A DNA stretch of 64,000 nucleotides from NCBI RefSeq assembly GCF_036370855.1, contig NC_088112.1:18964469-19028468 (forward strand), in the 5' to 3' direction. Made by a program: the position numbers and the translations under genes. How positions within the stretch are numbered: the stretch's first letter is position 1; every line of letters begins with the position of its first letter. Positions 49,851 through 61,560 of the stretch are shown here, one piece after another. Below the pieces are notes generated by a model that did no database searches, was not told the origin of the DNA, and saw only the letters and a list, made by a program, of their open reading frames with translations. Origin of the DNA: Dromaius novaehollandiae (Eukaryota; Chordata; Aves; Casuariiformes; Dromaiidae).

Positions 49851-52088
49851 CAATTACTTTTGTACTGTTTGTTCGTATATGGGTGCTGGTCTCTGTAAAC
49901 AATGTGAACTGCACCTACAGTTAGTCTGATTCATTTCCACAGCCTCGTCTATGACTGTTATCTCTCTCACAAGGAAAAGCTTTAGAAGAACAGCCATCAA
50001 TTTTAACACCGCTTCATTTACTTTTATTGGACTGCAATGGTAGAAATGGATGCTTATGTGTGGATTTCATTATAGAGAAAATTAATCTTTTTTACTCTTT
50101 CAATAAATATGAACATTTACCTGATATTTCTCATTTTATTGCTGCCACTTTCAGGCTCAGTCTGTCTCCCTTTGAAATAAGTTGGATTTTGCTGTTCACT
50201 TGAAGGTAGCAGGTACATATGAACGCTCTTTGAATTTTGTCCTTTTGCCTAAGGACTACTTACATGAGTAATCAGGCATGTATCTAGCACCAAAGCCATG
50301 ATCCTCCAGACAATTTCTTTCACAAGTAGAATCCTATTGTGTACATCAGATTAGCATGAAAATCGAAACCCTGCTGTCAGAATCTTTCACAGTTCATTTT
50401 TCAACTTAAAATAATGTTCCTAGCCTGACTAACACTTGGGATGTATGAAATCATGCTCCTTAAGTATTATTAAATTGTCTCTTTAAAACTTCTTTTCATT
50501 GACAGCTTGGTTAAGATATCAAAATATCACACAAGATCAAAAGATCAGTAAACAATGTTATTAAAGTAGCAAGTGACTGGTTGTTCTGCAAACAAGTATT
50601 TTAAACTTCCTACTAACTGACAGCAATTAGTGTGTCTTACAGGATCTTTCCAACTACTGCATCTATAGTATAAAAGGTATTCTGTTGTCAAATGTAGAAA
50701 TTTCTGTTTGCAAGGGGAAGGCTAGCATTCCACTCTATCCTAATGAAACCATTACTAGCAAATCTAAACTGCAAAGTGCTTAGTATGTTTAGAAGGAAAA
50801 ATAACATGCCTAGAGGCCATAAATATTGTTTTTCCTTTTCTGCAGTGTAAATTGTTCTCTAAAGGACTGACAAGGTTAGACAAGGACTTTCTAGAAATCT
50901 TATTTTAGCACCGGTAGATGTGCTAAATGCGACTGGTTTTTGTATTATGACTCACTTCAGTTACTGTAATCCCGCAAGGATCCTGTATTTCCACTGTATA
51001 GCAGTGTACCTCTGTCAGGCATTAAATACAAGTATCTCAGACTCTAAACTATGGGCTGCTTTTTATAATATATTTATCTTCACGACTAGGCTGACGCATG
51101 GCAGACACTGGGGTATTTTCCTGCTGCCACCGAAGAGAACAGCAAAATGAATATTCCTCATGTTTTGCAGAAAATGGGTGGGAGGCAAGAATAGCATGAA
51201 TGACACATAAGGTCTATTAAAGCAGAGGCTGATGTTGGTGGCAAACTTTCTGCCAGGGGAAGCCTCGGAAATTGCTCTTGTATGTTGGTCATCTTTTGCC
51301 ATTCTGAGGGCTTCTGTGGGTCATGAATTTTGAGCTAGGGTTCTGTGGGGACCCAGCTTTGTGATTTTAATGCTCAGTACCTTTGGAGAGCTGCTCAATA
51401 TTCAGGAGATCACTGTAATGATTGTGTGGCCTCCCGATAGGAGGATGTCACCTCCCGCCTGCTCCTGGACCCGATCCCTTGGACTTGAGTCTCTCAGTCC
51501 CCAGAGGATGGACCTGTGGGGAAGCTGAGGGGAAAGCTCTTGATAAACCCCAAACTTTTAATGGACACACATTAGTTTTGACAACTTTTGTCGGGAAGTT
51601 TCTCAAACCTAGGAAACTTGGCCAAAATAAGTGCCCACAATTGCCTAATTGTCTGCTTAGGATGCAAGCGATTCAAAAGCTTTTGGCTGGATTTGTGACC
51701 TGAGGGACTGCTGGACAGTAGGACCTCATCCGCTTTCCTCAGCAGCCCACGCACACCGGCACAGGTCTAGCAGGAGGCTCATCTCCCCTTTCCTGCTCCT
51801 TGGGGCATCAGCAGGACTGTGATTACAGCTGCTGCACGTATGCAGCATGGAGCCAGGGATGGTCAGGATTCATCCCCCCCTCATTTATGCAAAAGCCAGG
51901 GAGGTTCCTGTTCTCCTTCCTACTGTGCTATGTGCTAAAGCTTCCCTTCTGCAAGAAAAGTTTTAATAAGGTAACTTTTTAAACATGGGTGAATAGTTCA
52001 ATGAAATAAAGCTGGAAAAGATGTAAAGTTCAACCCTTTCTAAGGCTTTAGGTATGCTACTTGGCATTAACTCTGTAAAACATCATTT

Positions 52089-52090
<2 letters not shown>
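49851..52090. other. Non-coding DNA, CpG-raised from 51.42 to 51.85 kb
   Basis: Mostly AT-rich and featureless. About nine CpGs occur between 51430 and 51840, with an open plus-strand frame of 93 codons (51422-51703) that shows no known domain. A role cannot be assigned. Confidence 0.5.

Positions 52091-52093
<3 letters not shown>

Positions 52094-52123
<30 letters not shown>
52094..52123. repeat. (AC)15 microsatellite
   Basis: An uninterrupted run of fifteen AC dinucleotides, followed by a C-rich CCCCACCCC stretch. It should be length-polymorphic. Confidence 0.95.
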
Positions 52124-52125
<2 letters not shown>

Positions 52126-52259
52126 CACCCCACTCTAATTTCAGAAAGGGTTGCTAAGGGTTTTTTCTTCAATAGCACAAAACTGCACTGGAGTGTTCTT
52201 TTGAACCTTCCCATTGCCCTGATGGTGCTTAACATGATGGGGAAATTGTCTGAAAGGAA

Positions 52260-52420
52260 ATGAAATGCTAATTATACCTAAAAATGGCAGCATTTGTTCC
52301 ATCTGCATAACCTAACTTGTATGGCTGTCAATGAAATGTCAAACCTCTAAACAGGCAAGTCTAATATTTATGAAAATAGACTCACCTTGAAATTGTAAAT
52401 ACAGCAAGACTCTCTTTGCT
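52260..52420. promoter_or_regulatory. Candidate conserved non-coding element
   Basis: A repeat-free segment with homeodomain-like TAATTATA near 52270 and AT-rich TAATATTTATGAAAATA around 52360. It is judged enhancer-like by composition only. Confidence 0.18.
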
Positions 52421-54529
52421 CCAAGCAGCAAGTGTATCTTGAAGGAGCCAGTTCCTTTGCTGAGACCCAGGAGAGCAGTGGGGTGGGTGTTGCTTAAATG
52501 AGTTTGGAAAAGAGGAAAAACTTTGATAGTTGCTTCTTATGGTTTCAGTAGCGGGTACTGTACTGTAAAGTATTATGGGTTTGCCTAGCTTCCTCTTACA
52601 TAACAGGTATTGTCAATTATAGGCAATCCTTTGTAATGCAAAATGTGTGACCTAAAATGAACGTAGTAATGCTTGTCGAAATATCTCTTATTAACTGCAT
52701 AGTTATTTTGACTCGTCTCTCTTACCTTAATGTATCTTGGTTCATTTTCTTCTTCAACCAAAAAATTCTTTTGCTCTTCATCCAGCCTGGTGCTCTACTA
52801 TTTATATGAATTTTTGCCCTGAGCTGCCTTGGGTTTTTCATACCTGGAGCCAGCTAGTTTCTGTCCTTGCTGTAGCTCTGTCTGGCTTGTACGCTTCTGA
52901 CTGCCTCCAGAGCTGACCACAGAGCACGTCCTAGAAAAATCCTTCTGTCACTATAGAGGCAGTTTAAGAGGATGTATGTGTTCGAAGGGTCATTTTGAAG
53001 GGGACCTTTTTTTTTTTCTTTTCTTGTTTCGAGCACCATTAAGAAGTCTCCTGCAGAGTTTTGCCTCATCTCCATGAGTAGGTACTGCTGTTGGTTTACA
53101 GGAACCCTTGTTCCTTCTGTGATCAAAGTATTTATTTTTTGAATCATGTTAAGGAAACAGCAGGTTTCTCTGTCCCCCTCCCCTTACAGAGTTAAAATTT
53201 TCTTTTAAAGAACAGGTCCATAGACTCATGTCTAACATTCTAAATGCCCCTTTTAATAGTGCTGTTTTCTCTTTGATTTGATTTCTTCACTTTCCTCAAG
53301 GTACCCATGATTCAAGATGAATAAGTCAAATTCATTTGGAGTATTTTCTTGTTCTTGTATGGAGATTTCTTCCGTAGCTTCTCCTAACCACTTCCCTCTG
53401 TTCCAATCATTTAGCGCAGAGAGAAATTCACCAGCAGCACTTACGTTCAAAACAAAATAAGCTCAAGGAGGGAACACTTTTATTTTTCTTAGGCAACACA
53501 TAATTATCCACTCTTCATTTCATGTGCAATTTATTTTACCCATTAGACTTACAAGGGGCTGCAGCTGTATCCTTCCCTTCAGTCTCCCAAAAACATTCCA
53601 GTGCTGGGTTTGCTTTCTGGTCATTTTAGCAAACCAATTTAAAACAAAAATCATCAAGCTGTCATTTCGAGAGACTGAATCCCTCTGTTTGTCTCTCTAT
53701 GCAGGGTCAGCCCCAGGGAAAAGTAGACCTTAGCTTTGGGATAATCCTGTGGGCAGCATCCTTGTCTTCCTAAGCACATGCACAGGGACACTGGAATGGA
53801 AGGACACCTTATCTACAGGGGGAAACTATTCTTACCCACAATGATTGGAGAGTTGGTTCTCTACCCGACAGAGCACGTACTGAAGAACGGAAATTTTGGC
53901 CTCCCATTGGCGGGTAGCAACAGGAAGGAGACAGACAAGTTGCTACAGAGGCTGCATGTTTACTCAGGATTTCTGCTTAAAAGATGAGCTTTGCAGCTAC
54001 CCTTATGCTATCAGACCCAAAAGCATGCAACAAAGATTTTGCCAACTTTATAAAAACATTTCCCTTTAAATCCCATTTATTTTTGGTTTTGACATGTAGA
54101 AGCAATCTTGTAGTCTCTGCATTTATAAAAGGAAAAATACTTTTATTTCTTTCTGTGGCCTAACTAAAATAATTTAAAGGACATATTTTGTTGCACATCA
54201 TCATGAAATCTTCATTGTTTATTTCAGTATCCAGAGTCAGATAGGACAAGAGGTCCTCGCCCTTCTCGTATTTAAAGCAGCAGACTGGAGAAGCAGAAGC
54301 GAACACCGCACTCGCTTTCTGAATATTGAAAGGAATGTGAAAGCATAAAGCTGCCAAAGCGACCTCTGACTGAAGAAATTACTCAGATTTGGTTCAGGTA
54401 GAAACACTCCCTCTTCCTGGAGGAAAAATCACTTTGAAAAGGTGGTGTATTGTCTTGGTAGAAGCCTGAGCAGGACCCTCAATGTTATCTTGTCTTTTTA
54501 AAGTAAATCTAAATGCACAAGCATTTGCA
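52421..54529. other. Non-coding DNA, nothing firmly recognised
   Basis: Open frames such as minus 52854-53147 (97 codons) and plus 53778-53987 (69 codons) have no family resemblance. A short CpG-containing stretch with CCATTGGCGGG near 53910 is CCAAT-box-like but stands alone. Confidence 0.5.
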
Positions 54530-54870
54530 AAGAACTGATGAAGAGGTTAGCTGTGCAGACCGCCCTAGCAAACAGCTTGCTGAAGGCACAAGGGGAGCTT
54601 TGTGTGGGATGGGATAAAAGGGGTACGTGTCCTTATTTCACACTTTCCTGGAGAATCAGGATGGAACTGACATCTGGCATGTGCTTCTCCCACATCCCCG
54701 CCCGTGCCACCAGTAAGAACCCCGGAGGTGCAGCCCTTCTGCTCCTCGATGTGATGGGGCAGTCTAGGTGGCTTTGTGTGGTCCCTGGGTTCTTCTACAC
54801 TTAATAAATTATCAGCTGCTCTGTCTGGCGCTCTCCCTCGCGCTCTCTCTGAGTTTGTATATATGGGATA
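54530..54870 (+). mobile_element. Possible LTR-like segment with poly(A) signal and CT/CG-rich end
   Basis: A GC-raised stretch ends with AATAAA at 54803-54808. This is followed by CTGCTCTGTCTGGCGCTCTC and a further CTCGCGCTCTCTCTGAG, a pyrimidine-rich sequence of the type found in LTR U5 regions or downstream of poly(A) sites. A GATAAAAG box lies at 54613-54620, about 190 bases upstream, which is further than expected for an LTR promoter. No termini, duplication or internal retroviral sequence was identified. A transcript 3' end is an equal alternative. Confidence 0.22.
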
Positions 54871-56485
54871 CCAACTCTCTGGAAGGCTCTCTGATATTAT
54901 GAGTATTATTTTATTTTTATTACCTTCTGAAGACTTCCGTGGGAGACTGTTAAGAGAGGAAGCATTAAATCCTTTGACTGTTGTTAGTCCCTTTAAAAAT
55001 AAGCAAGGAAAACATAAAAAAATTAGCGCTGGTCAGAAATGTGAATCTGGATCTATAAATCTTTCTCCAGTTAACTCCCGAGCATCTTTTTTATGAGAAA
55101 AGGATGGACAGAAAAGCTTTAGGAGGAATATCATTCATACTGTCTGAAGGAACTGTGGATAATAGGCTTCAAGGGAAGCCCTGTAAACTCAGTGGTCTTT
55201 TTGTCTACCGGGTTTAGGTTTATTTTAGACCTTTGGTCATATCCTGGTGCCACTGAACTAGAGATATCACTAAATGCTCCCCTGGGTTTCCGATGTACGT
55301 ACTGTATGTACTGCAATCGACAGATAAAACCCACACGTTGTCCCTTGAGTATTCTCTCAAAATTCTGAACTGGCTGAGGAAATGATGTTAGGTTTCCATT
55401 ATAGCTTTGAAAAAGAAAGATTTTTCTCCTCTCCCCTTATCTCCTTGACAAATCCCTCTAAGATATACCTTTTTGCCCTTCTAAGTTTCTCAGAAGTGCA
55501 CTGAAAGATGAACTGCTTTCATAAATCATTTCGCCTTGACAGGAGTCTCTACCTGTGTTTTTGGGAAATAAGGTCTTTTTACCTGGCTTTCAAAACTGGT
55601 TGTGGACTGAAGCTAGACAATACTCTTTTCCTACTGCTTTAAGATAAAAATATATATAAAAATAAAATTAATCATGGAAAGATGATTTATTTAATGCTAT
55701 AGTTCATTGGTTTATTTATTTTTTCAGTCACAGACTTTGCCTTAGTACCATAAAGCCTCTCCCAAAGTGTGACGCTGATTTTCCATGCCACTTGCAGCTA
55801 CATGCTCTGTAAATGAGCAGACTGGGTACAGCTTGCTGTTGAGACTGGAAAATACAATCTGGAATCCAACATTTGCTCCAAACTCATACTTGCAAAACAA
55901 ATTTTGGTTCATGTGCAAGCAAACCTTAAGATTTTCGAGAACATGTTGTACATAAAATCTGCTTAAATTTGCATGCTGAATTGTATGCATACGCTGCCAT
56001 TTGTTTAGAAAATGACTATTCCAATCCGGGATGAGTCCCACTTGCCTCATCCAAATTGCACTGCTGATGACATCAGCTTTCTTACACTGATGTTGCTAAC
56101 ATGGTTGGTGCTGCTTTCCGAGTGTTGGTTCAGCCCTGTTGAGTGAGGATGATCCCAAAAGTGAGTCAGACAAGTCCGTTTTGTTTCCTCGGGAAGGCGC
56201 TGGCTTCTGTTTGCATGCCGGGCACATTAGTGCCTGCTAAACTGAATGCTGCATTACAGCATCAGGCTGATCTATGCTCAGCTATTATTTCCTGTTTGTG
56301 GGAAGATACAAAAAAATTAATCTGGCTTCATTTGAAAGTTTATTGATTCTAGGGGACTTTGTCACAAACCCTCTACTGGTTCCAGTGAAAACACAAACAG
56401 GCCTTGTAAAAATGGGGAAAATCTGACCTGACTGTTTGTTTAAATGATCACTGGAAAGAGGATTTTCCACTTAATACTCTTTATT
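54871..56485. other. Non-coding DNA, nothing recognised
   Basis: AT-rich, with open frames of up to 106 codons (plus 54776-55096) lacking recognised domains. Confidence 0.5.
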
Positions 56486-56489
56486 CCAG

Positions 56490-56710
56490 TCACCACCATG
56501 AGAGTGTAATGATAGATAAAACAGCAGCAACCACATATTATGTATTACGCAATGCAAACCTGCTAATTAATAAATGCTTATTGCTAACCACAAGTGCAGA
56601 ATCTACAATAATTAGATCTAGATAATTTTTTCAGTGAATACTTTTGCACAGCAGAGATTTACCCAGGCAGATGATTTGCAAAATACTGGCTTATCTCAGG
56701 TTTGGGTAAG
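56490..56710. promoter_or_regulatory. Candidate conserved non-coding element (C/EBP or PAR-bZIP, homeodomain, RUNX motifs)
   Basis: Within 50 bases lie ATTACGCAAT (56544-56553), a C/EBP or PAR-bZIP type site; TAATTAAT (56564-56571), a homeodomain core pair; and TAACCACA (56585-56592), the reverse complement of the RUNX consensus TGTGGTTA. A second CAACCACA lies at 56528-56535. AATGCAAA next to the first site is POU-like. This is the densest set of recognisable transcription-factor motifs in the window. Function is inferred. Confidence 0.3.
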
Positions 56711-58785
56711 AGGAGAGTTAGAATAACAGGTTCCCTGCTCATACAGTTAGCTAAGTCTCAATGGGTCATTGACTGTTGTGAGTGACCTTATGAATGTGTT
56801 AAAAAAGTTTGGAAATTATCTGTTCTAAATACTGGGTATACTGGAGCTACTATATGACAAGTCTACATCTGATGAGTAAATTTATTTCTGACTAATCATA
56901 TGCAATTGCTAACTATCCAAATTTAGGAATACCTTGCTGGAGGAAGGCAGCCAGGCAAGACAATCATCTTCTTGTGACAAGTGTTCAGGGTGAGCACCAT
57001 TCTGTGAGGGGTTTAGATCACTTATAAATAGTTGCTTGGGTCTCTTAGGGTGGGATTTGTCCTTCCAGACTCAGGTGTTTGTAGCTACACCTGAACTCAT
57101 TGTCTGCATTTGCTTTTAGTGAGGGGTAGAGTAGATATGATGACAGTAGATTTGTTATCTAAGCAAAACAGTCTCATCCCAGGAGTGCTTGTTTCTCTCC
57201 TTTGACTGCAAGGAGAGATCGGTTGTCTAACTAAGATCATTACATGCTCTGCTCTTTAGACATCTCAAGTTAGATCAGATGAATTCTACCTGTAAAAGAC
57301 ATAGAAAGGAGGTAGATACTTGCTCCAGCAGCTACTTTCTCATGTGAAAAGAAACAGCAGAAAGGCAAAGATGAAGCTTGAGTTGTGAGGGATCAATGGA
57401 AGCTCTTTCAACCTGGCGGAAAAGACAGAAGGAGGGATGAGCTGCTCTGGGTGAGTGACTGCTGGGTAATTCCTGAAAGCTCAGTTAGTAGCATTGCAGC
57501 TTAATTAAACCTCATCATTCACAACTTGTCTTTCTTGCTTGTCTTGGGCAATAAATAGTGGAAGAAAGAAAAAAGTACAAACTGTAACAGTTTGTTAAAG
57601 TACATACTGTAAGTTGCCTGCTCACACTAGCGAGGGTGAACTGTGCAGTAATGCAGTTAGCTGCGGGAACATGCTAGGGAGGAAAGGGGAATTCTTATCA
57701 TGGTGGTTGTCCCCAAAGAATAGGAAGCGGCTGGTGTAAGAAAGCATTTGCTTGTAAGTACTAGAGAATGGGCATGCTTAAAATGTTATCTGGAGATGTT
57801 TGAATAAAATATATAGTATATTGGTCCAGGTTTGGGTAGAGCAGTGGGAGTATGGAGTGTACGCCACCCCATATATCTCACTCTTTGGGCTTGTTGCTTT
57901 GATTCTGGGAGCAAATTAAAATCTGGGGTGTAATGAGAAGGCTCATGTATAATCAAAACAAAGCAGGTTAGAGAAGCATAAACCAAACTGGCTAAAAGCA
58001 GTGATTACAATTTCTTGAAAATTTGTCGTTTCTGAAGTTTGCACTGGAAAACTGATGCACATATCCTGTCAGACTGCCATCTGCCTGACCATAGGCAGAT
58101 AATATAGATAAAAGGAGTCGTCTTTCCTCTTCCTCTGCTCTTACCACATATGTATCAGTCTGCTAACCTCCTTGTGCAGTTCTAGCAGTGTTTGAAGAAA
58201 AACAGTTTATCAGGTCTCTGAGTCCAAGCCCCATGGCGTAAGAGAGGAAGAAGGATAGGGACAGAGGGAACCTTCTTTTCACTGCTGTTTCAGTGGTCAC
58301 ATTTTTTCTCAAATAAATATCTAGGTAAAAAAAAAGAAAATGTTCTCTCATCTGTGTCCTTCAGCTGATGCCATCCCTTTCTGAAGGGCGAAGAAGAATC
58401 TACATAGCAGCAATATTACATAACTGCAGAACTGTCCTGGAATGAATTACCATTCTGAACTCAGTGTGTAATACTTTATATTGCCTTATAATCAGCATGC
58501 AGTGCATTTTAGTACTGAAGCTTCTAATTTTCCTTAGCATGATAGTCAACCCTCTTTTGCTCAGAATATTTGTATATTTTCCACCTATCCACAATGAAGA
58601 CATAAAATTACTCAAAGCGCAGTCATCTCATACAGAATTCTTAAAACTGAAGATATTTTTGCCATTTTCTTTTGATGAGGCAGTACAAATGGTCTGTCTC
58701 TACTGTAAATAAATCTTATTTTCTTGCATCTTTCCTTGCTAAGTAGAAGCATACCAAGTGCAACTTAAAGTGAATTACAGCTGCA
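56711..58785. other. Non-coding DNA, possible old repeat near 57.05-57.3 kb
   Basis: No gene recognised. The segment 57040-57130 has a phrase order (GGGTGGGATTTGTCC, AGGTGTTTGTAGCTACACCT, TGAACTCATTGTCTGC) that reminded me of a sauropsid repeat, but I could not confirm a family. GTGTTTGTAGCTACAC around 57077-57092 is an imperfect palindrome. Confidence 0.4.
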
Positions 58786-58789
58786 CTTG

Positions 58790-59000
58790 ACAGGGTGAAA
58801 TGAAAGACCTGTTTCCCCTGACTCCCAAAGGTGACAATATTGACATTTTGTTTTCATCATGGAACAAAACATGCAGTTTCAATGATGCTCAAATGCTGCT
58901 GCTTTTAAATGAAGTGCATTGTACATTTCAAATGCTCTGAAAGGGTCATTAAAAAAGCTCATTTTCCAGAATAGTAAGCAGCAAAAAAATGTGTGTTCTA
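58790..59000. promoter_or_regulatory. Candidate conserved non-coding element
   Basis: Repeat-free, even composition with many TGACA, CAAATG and ATTGTACAT-type elements and no long homopolymer. Enhancer-like by composition only. Confidence 0.2.
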
Positions 59001-61060
59001 GGCACATGAAAAAAGCAGAAAGCCCATCAGACATAGTAAATGCAATGGATTAGAAACTTATTTGAAGTCAATTGGCATACATATTGATTTACTGCAGTGC
59101 ATGCCCTGGTCTAGCAATATTAGTTAGATTACATTGGTCCCCTGTTGAACTAAGATTGAAGGAATTCACACAGTATTTAACTGCTTCATCCCCAGGTTGT
59201 TAAATAGATGCCAAATAGCTATCTTGTCTGTGATTTGCTCGAGTATCAAGCAGGAACTCCAGTGATACCAGTGTGTGGCTTAGTACAAATGATCATGACA
59301 TTTTAGAGTTGTTAAGTTTCACATTTAATATTCCTGAGGTGTGCAAAATAATTTCTGAACTGTTATGTTATGATAGAGTCCAGTAACTTCTTGCACTGAA
59401 TCTGATGCTTCCCATCCCTAAGAGGATTCTGTGGCATATCGGGGTATGTGCCTCCAGTTCATTTTTCATGTTGTCTGTACTGAATCTGTGATGGAATTCT
59501 TCATAGTTTCGTGAATGATGAGAGAGAAATACATATGGTAATATTAGTACTGCAGGGCATGGCTTTGCTGCGTGCAGCCCTGGTTTCCTGAGAATACAGG
59601 GAAAATGCTCTGATGAAAGTTGCAGCTGCTTAATCCAGATATCAAAACCCATTGTGAGCTTAAAAATCCTATCTGCCAAGTTCAGTTTCATTTCATCAGG
59701 GACAGCACTGAGAGCATTCAGTGATAAGAGAGATCTTCTATAATCAGAGCATTGGTGTAGAGGATAAAAGACGAGGAAAGGAAGAGGAAGAGCTGTATTC
59801 TTTCTTGAGTTTCTCTTGTCCAGGACTGAGGAAGAAAGGACAATAGCCAGACTAGAAATAGGTGCTAGAGAGAGACAAGTAAGTGGCTGCTGGCCTTCAG
59901 AAAGAGATCTGATGTGAATTTGTCATCTGTAATATTTCACTTAGAGCATATAATAGAATTCAGTGTTGGAAGCCAGGTATCATGTATCTGATATTGATAA
60001 CTATTTAAATTAGTCTTCAGATGGTTATTAATGCTTATGTAATATGTTGCTTGTGGGGGTGTTTCCCAGATGAATATGCAGTTATCTTAGTGGCCAAGTA
60101 AGCTTTGGAAGAAAAATAGGTTTTGCTAATTTAGGAAATATGCTCACAAAGATATCAAAGTAAAGTGCTACTCAGACTGATGCTTATCACTGAATGTAAG
60201 GACTTTGTTCAGCACATCTGAAACTCACAGCTGGTTATTCTTTAATGAGGTATTTCAGAAAGCCAAGCTGTTGCCTATGTTTTGGAACCAATTTCTGACC
60301 ACTGACAACGAGGGAAGCCTAAACACGTACCTTTTAGATGATTACAGTTGCATGAAACGAATCCTTAGCCTTTGAGCCATCCTAAATGCATTTCAACGTT
60401 TCTGATTCTTTCCCCTCACTACTATACTTTACTTACGTGCTTTGGATGCTCTGAAATTGTTTTTCAACAAAAGAGTGAGGTCCTAACCCCTCTCCCACCA
60501 ACACTTTGATATACTCATGAGTGAAGGTTTTCAGAAGAAAAACACTCTTTGTTCACTCCACAATCATACAGGTTAATCAGAATCTGCTCAAGTTTGGGGA
60601 AATGCTTTATTTGCATAAAGTTTTTCCTGAAGTTTGCCTCAGGTTTTGCCCTTAATACCACACATAGACCATTATTTCTTGTATAGCAGGACTTCCAGCT
60701 CCACTAAAGTCTGGGTAAGCTGGTAGCGCTGGTGGCAAAGTGAGCTGCCTTCTTCAAAGTGAGGATGCTTTTGAGGATCTGAGCCTTCCACAGCCCTCAT
60801 CCAACTCTCCCTTCTTGTATTTATCAGGATCAAGACATCTTCTCACATTTTGCTGGGATGCAGCCACAGACAAGTTCCATTTTGGCACATGTATATGACT
60901 ATTATGTTCATTTTTGGCTGTTGTCAATTTGGAAGACACTTCAAAATACTATTGACAGCTGGTTTTGGGGGTGTCTAGTAAAGGAATCACATTTCATAGC
61001 ATGACAATGATGATATTAACACAAACTTTGGTGGTGGGAGCTGAAATCACCAAGAAAGGA
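59001..61060. other. Non-coding DNA, nothing recognised
   Basis: Includes a 107-codon minus-strand open frame (59368-59691) without recognised domain or splice context. No repeats were recognised. Confidence 0.5.
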
Positions 61061-61063
61061 TTC

Positions 61064-61085
61064 TTTTTTTTTTTTTTTTTTTTTT
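61064..61085. repeat. Poly(T) tract, 22 bases
   Basis: Twenty-two consecutive T. It could be the poly(A) tail of a minus-strand retrocopy whose body would lie at higher coordinates, but nothing in 61086-61400 was recognised as such. Confidence 0.93.
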
Positions 61086-61426
61086 GAACTTCTGAAAACT
61101 GAGAAGGACACTGGTGAGAAACTTCTGAGAGAGGAAGCTTCCGAGGAAGCTACTGCAGGCTGGTGATGCTCTTGTCTAATGCCGGATGTGGAGCACGATA
61201 CAATGTTCTATGGAGTAACCCTTCTTTTGTGTATTTTATTTTAAGGAAATCAAAATGATTAGAGATGAAAGTACTTGGGATGAAAGATCAAAGACTAAAG
61301 GAACGAATTAAATAAATTCAGTGCCTGCAGCCTGTTGACTTCCCTTAACATATTATGGACAAAGAATGTATTAGTGGTTTTGTGAACTGAGTTAACGTCT
61401 CTGCTAATTTTCTCCTTTGTTTGATC

Positions 61427-61560
61427 AATAAATGAAACACTTCGGAAAATGCATGGGACTTCTCCAGTCTAAGTTTGGAGCGCTGAATAAATCTTCCTTC
61501 TGTCATCAGCTTTCAGTGGTAGATCTGCATACCCAGGGTCTGAATCTTTTTGACTCCACC
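61427..61560 (+). mobile_element. Possible LTR 3' part (two poly(A) signals, CT-rich U5-like end)
   Basis: AATAAA occurs at 61427-61432 and again at 61486-61491. The second is preceded by TTTGGAGCGCTG and followed by TCTTCCTTCTGTCATCAGC, the arrangement seen at the R/U5 junction of many avian and mammalian ERV-class LTRs. No TATA box, terminal dinucleotides or duplicated target site were identified, so the 5' limit is unknown. A non-coding RNA 3' end is the alternative. Confidence 0.28.
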
